Source: Chloroflexota bacterium
Lineage (GTDB): Bacteria; Chloroflexota; Anaerolineae; Anaerolineales; Villigracilaceae
Length of the DNA: 14,286 bases
Assembly (NCBI GenBank): GCA_016191985.1
Contig: JACPVB010000176.1
Location: forward strand, 1-14,286
Direction: 5' to 3'
Part shown: piece by piece, positions 12,844 to 14,286 of the stretch
Position numbering within the stretch: position 1 is the stretch's first letter
Layout: each line of letters begins with the position of its first letter
Made by a program: the position numbers and the translations under genes
Notes under the pieces: generated by a model
Database searches by the model: none
What the model was told of the DNA's origin: nothing
Seen by the model: the letters and a program-made list of their open reading frames with translations, nothing else

Positions 12844-13014
12844 ATGAAAAATATACATTTGTATGTCACCTGTAACTTTTCGCCTCCTTGCGCATCTGAT
12901 AAAATGCAGGACAGTAATATTGAAGCAAAAAGAGTCGTCTTGACTGTGGTTGCGAAAGATCGCATGGACTGCCAGTCTGAAAAGGCAATTTTTACCTGCG
13001 ATTTTCTCCAATAA
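12844..13014 (+). CDS. Possible small cysteine-containing protein, 56 aa
   Basis: An ORF of 56 codons with a strong AGGAG seven bases before the ATG. The peptide starts MKNIHLYVTC and contains four cysteines (C10, C16, C43, C52) and an amphipathic middle (EAKRVVLTVVAKDRMDC). It has no transmembrane segment and no known motif. It stops 66 bases before trxB and would be cotranscribed with it, which would make a redox-linked role conceivable. Against it: no homolog is recalled, a GATAAAAT promoter-like stretch lies inside it, and it directly follows a repeat. The ribosome site is the main support. Confidence 0.35.
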   Translation: MKNIHLYVTCNFSPPCASDKMQDSNIEAKRVVLTVVAKDRMDCQSEKAIFTCDFLQ

Positions 13015-13080
13015 GTTCAGCAAGGTATAAGGCTAGCGATAAACTAAATTTCAGGCGGAATGCCTAAGGAAGATAACGTA

Positions 13081-14028
13081 ATGTCTAATGGTAATGAGAA
13101 ACATGTAAAAGTTTTGGTGCTGGGGTCGGGGCCGGCGGGGTTGGCGGCGGCGTTGTACGCGGCGCGCGCCGAGTTGGAACCGATTGTTCTAACCGGTATG
13201 CAGTTGGGCGGCCAGGCCGCGTTGACGCATGTCATTGAAAATTATCCGGGCTTTCCCGAGGGCGTCGGCGGGGCGCAGTTGGGTGAGTTGTTCCAAAAGC
13301 AGGCCGAAAACTTCGGCGCGAAAGTTGAATTCAATATGGCGCACGAGGTGGATCTGTCCCAGCGCCCCTTCACTGTAAAAACCGATGACGGCGATTACAA
13401 AGCCGAGACCCTCATCGTCACCACCGGCGCGAACCCGAACCATCTCGAAATTCCCGGCGAAACAGAATTGACCGGGCGCGGCGTTTCCTACTGCGCCACT
13501 TGTGACGGCTGGTTTTTCAAAGATAAAAAAGTCGCCATTGTCGGCGGCGGTGACAGCGCATTTGAAGAAGCGCTCTTCATCACCCGCTATGCTTCCTCCG
13601 TCACCCTCATCCATCGCCGCGAGGAATTCCGTGCGGGCGCAATTTTGCAACACCGCGCCAAGGAACATCCCAAGATGAACTTCATCCTCAACACTGTCGT
13701 CACCGACGTGTTGGGCACGGAAAAACTCGAAGCCCTAAAGTTGAAAAATGTTGAGACAGGCGAAGAATCCATTTTTGAAACCGACGGCCTGTTCATCTTC
13801 ATCGGCCACACGCCAAACTCACAGATGTTCAAAGGCCAGATCGAAATGAGCGACCTCGGCTACGTCATTGTCAACGACAAAATGGAAACCAGCGTCGATG
13901 GTGTGTATGCGGCGGGCGAGATCGCCGACCCACATTTCCGCCAGGTCATCACGTCCGCGGGCATGGGCGCAGCCGCAGCGATTCAGGCGACGCGATTCCT
14001 CGAAGAAAAAGAAGCAGTTCACAGTTAA
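13081..14028 (+). CDS. trxB: Thioredoxin-disulfide reductase
   Basis: A 315-residue low-molecular-weight thioredoxin reductase, the FAD/NADPH enzyme that keeps thioredoxin reduced in the cytoplasm. It has the FAD motif GSGPAG (residues 15-20), then MQLGGQAALTHVIENYPGFP, the redox-active pair C138-A-T-C141 within SYCATCDGWFF, and the NADPH fold GGGDSAFEEALF. HRREEFRA carries the basic residues that read the NADPH phosphate. The FAD-binding end is AAGEIADPHFRQVITSAGMGAAAA, with GEIAD where the classic enzymes have GDxxD, a known variant. I chose the ATG at 13081 (MSNGNEKHVK), which has AAGGA ten bases upstream; an ATG seven codons earlier would place that box inside the gene. No thioredoxin gene is adjacent. 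It is the only confident plus-strand gene here and ends at a strong terminator. Confidence 0.95.
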   Translation: MSNGNEKHVKVLVLGSGPAGLAAALYAARAELEPIVLTGMQLGGQAALTHVIENYPGFPEGVGGAQLGELFQKQAENFGAKVEFNMAHEVDLSQRPFTVKTDDGDYKAETLIVTTGANPNHLEIPGETELTGRGVSYCATCDGWFFKDKKVAIVGGGDSAFEEALFITRYASSVTLIHRREEFRAGAILQHRAKEHPKMNFILNTVVTDVLGTEKLEALKLKNVETGEESIFETDGLFIFIGHTPNSQMFKGQIEMSDLGYVIVNDKMETSVDGVYAAGEIADPHFRQVITSAGMGAAAAIQATRFLEEKEAVHS

Positions 14029-14051
14029 GAATGAGGCGACCGGCATTCTTT

Positions 14052-14165
14052 CGCGTCGCACCAGACTGAATGAGATCATGCTGCTCGATTGGATTCTGCT
14101 CGTTAAACAGAATCAGCCAACCCGTTTGGTGCGACGCGTGATTCTCGTCAAGGATCAGAATCCAA
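14052..14165. repeat. Structured element with alternative stems downstream of trxB
   Basis: CGCGTCGCACCAGAC (14052-14066) pairs with GTTTGGTGCGACGCG (14124-14138), with one wobble, to make a 15-bp outer stem. Inside, TTGG-ATTCTG (14089-14098) pairs with CAGAAT-CAG-CCAA (14108-14120). The same TTGGATTCTG pairs perfectly and without a bulge with CAGAATCCAA (14156-14165), which lies outside the outer stem. A third hairpin joins GATTCT (14140-14145) and AGAATC (14157-14162). The stems are mutually exclusive. It lies between the trxB stop and the terminator and has no convincing ORF. It may be a mobile palindromic repeat or a structured 3' untranslated RNA. Confidence 0.55.
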
Positions 14166-14182
14166 CCGAATAGATTTTTTCC

Positions 14183-14216
14183 AAAAAGGACTCAACGGTT
14201 TGTGAGTCCTTTTTTT
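14183..14216 (+). terminator. Rho-independent terminator of trxB
   Basis: AAAAAGGACTCA (14183-14194) pairs perfectly with TGAGTCCTTTTT (14203-14214) over an 8-base loop, and the T-run continues to 14216. It lies about 155 bases after the trxB stop, beyond the structured element. The A-run on the left makes it potentially active in both directions. Confidence 0.88.
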
Positions 14217-14223
14217 GCGTGAA

Positions 14224-14271
14224 AAAATGTGACATTTTGTACTTCTGACCTGAAATACTTTCGGATAGAAT
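14224..14271 (+). promoter_or_regulatory. Candidate promoter and dyad for a gene beyond the right edge
   Basis: After the terminator, a perfect dyad AAAATGT-G-ACATTTT (14224-14238) precedes a weak -35 TTCTGA (14243-14248), a 17-base spacer and a good -10 TAGAAT (14266-14271). The dyad would suit an upstream regulator site. The gene it might serve is outside the window, so this cannot be confirmed. Confidence 0.35.
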
Positions 14272-14286
14272 TAGCCAAAATTAGCA

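Noticed and set aside
13189..13668. 159-codon minus-strand open frame
   Set aside because: Antisense to trxB, whose active site lies in the same stretch.
13868..14173. Plus-strand 101-codon frame running past the trxB end
   Set aside because: Most of it is out of frame inside trxB, and the remainder translates the palindromic element; no ribosome site.
1..14286. CRISPR arrays, tRNA or rRNA genes, transposases, phage genes
   Set aside because: I looked on both strands and saw no regularly spaced identical repeats, no cloverleaf with a tRNA anticodon arm, and no coding motifs of these kinds.

Overview
The window looks like chromosomal DNA of a free-living bacterium of moderate GC content. Several things point, by recognition and not by search, to Chloroflexota, probably class Anaerolineae: the DUF4386 membrane proteins, the small hydrophobic proteins, the zinc-less MDR oxidoreductases, and many short palindromic intergenic repeats of kinds I associate with that group. 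Nothing looks like phage, plasmid, transposase or CRISPR. Almost everything is transcribed leftward (minus strand) from about 12.7 kb to 1. The only firm rightward gene is a thioredoxin reductase at the right end.

Layout, in the direction of minus-strand transcription. (a) 12663-8769: a small multi-pass membrane protein; a four-gene block (short DUF4386 protein, two-domain rhodanese sulfurtransferase, full-length DUF4386 protein, LysE/RhtB exporter); and a His/Met-rich two-helix membrane protein. The four-gene block and the His/Met-rich protein share an almost identical 60-bp upstream element that ends at a -10-like hexamer. It carries TRTGGA boxes at 11- and 22-bp spacing, so I read it as a shared operator. 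(b) 8517-6543: two tandem paralogous NAD(P)-dependent MDR oxidoreductases. (c) 6483-4646: an OmpR-type response regulator and its HAMP-type sensor kinase; the regulator is possibly leaderless. (d) 4552-1495: uvrC, a two-gene toxin-antitoxin-like pair, a single-domain receiver protein and a 50-residue membrane protein, packed with gaps or overlaps of 15 bp or less and closed by a hairpin terminator. (e) 1306-1: prfA (release factor 1) and the start of prmC, whose product methylates the GGQ glutamine of that factor.

At the right end, a 417-bp divergent region holds a clear leftward promoter, a palindromic repeat and a possible 56-residue cysteine-containing ORF ahead of trxB. trxB is followed by a strongly foldable segment and a strong hairpin terminator, and then by a possible rightward promoter with a 15-bp dyad for a gene beyond the window.

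The core functions are translation termination, nucleotide excision repair, thiol redox and two-component signalling. The less familiar parts are the shared phased operator, the DUF4386/sulfurtransferase/exporter block, and a toxin-antitoxin-like pair translationally coupled to a lone receiver domain downstream of uvrC. No function has been tested; all family assignments are by reading the sequence.
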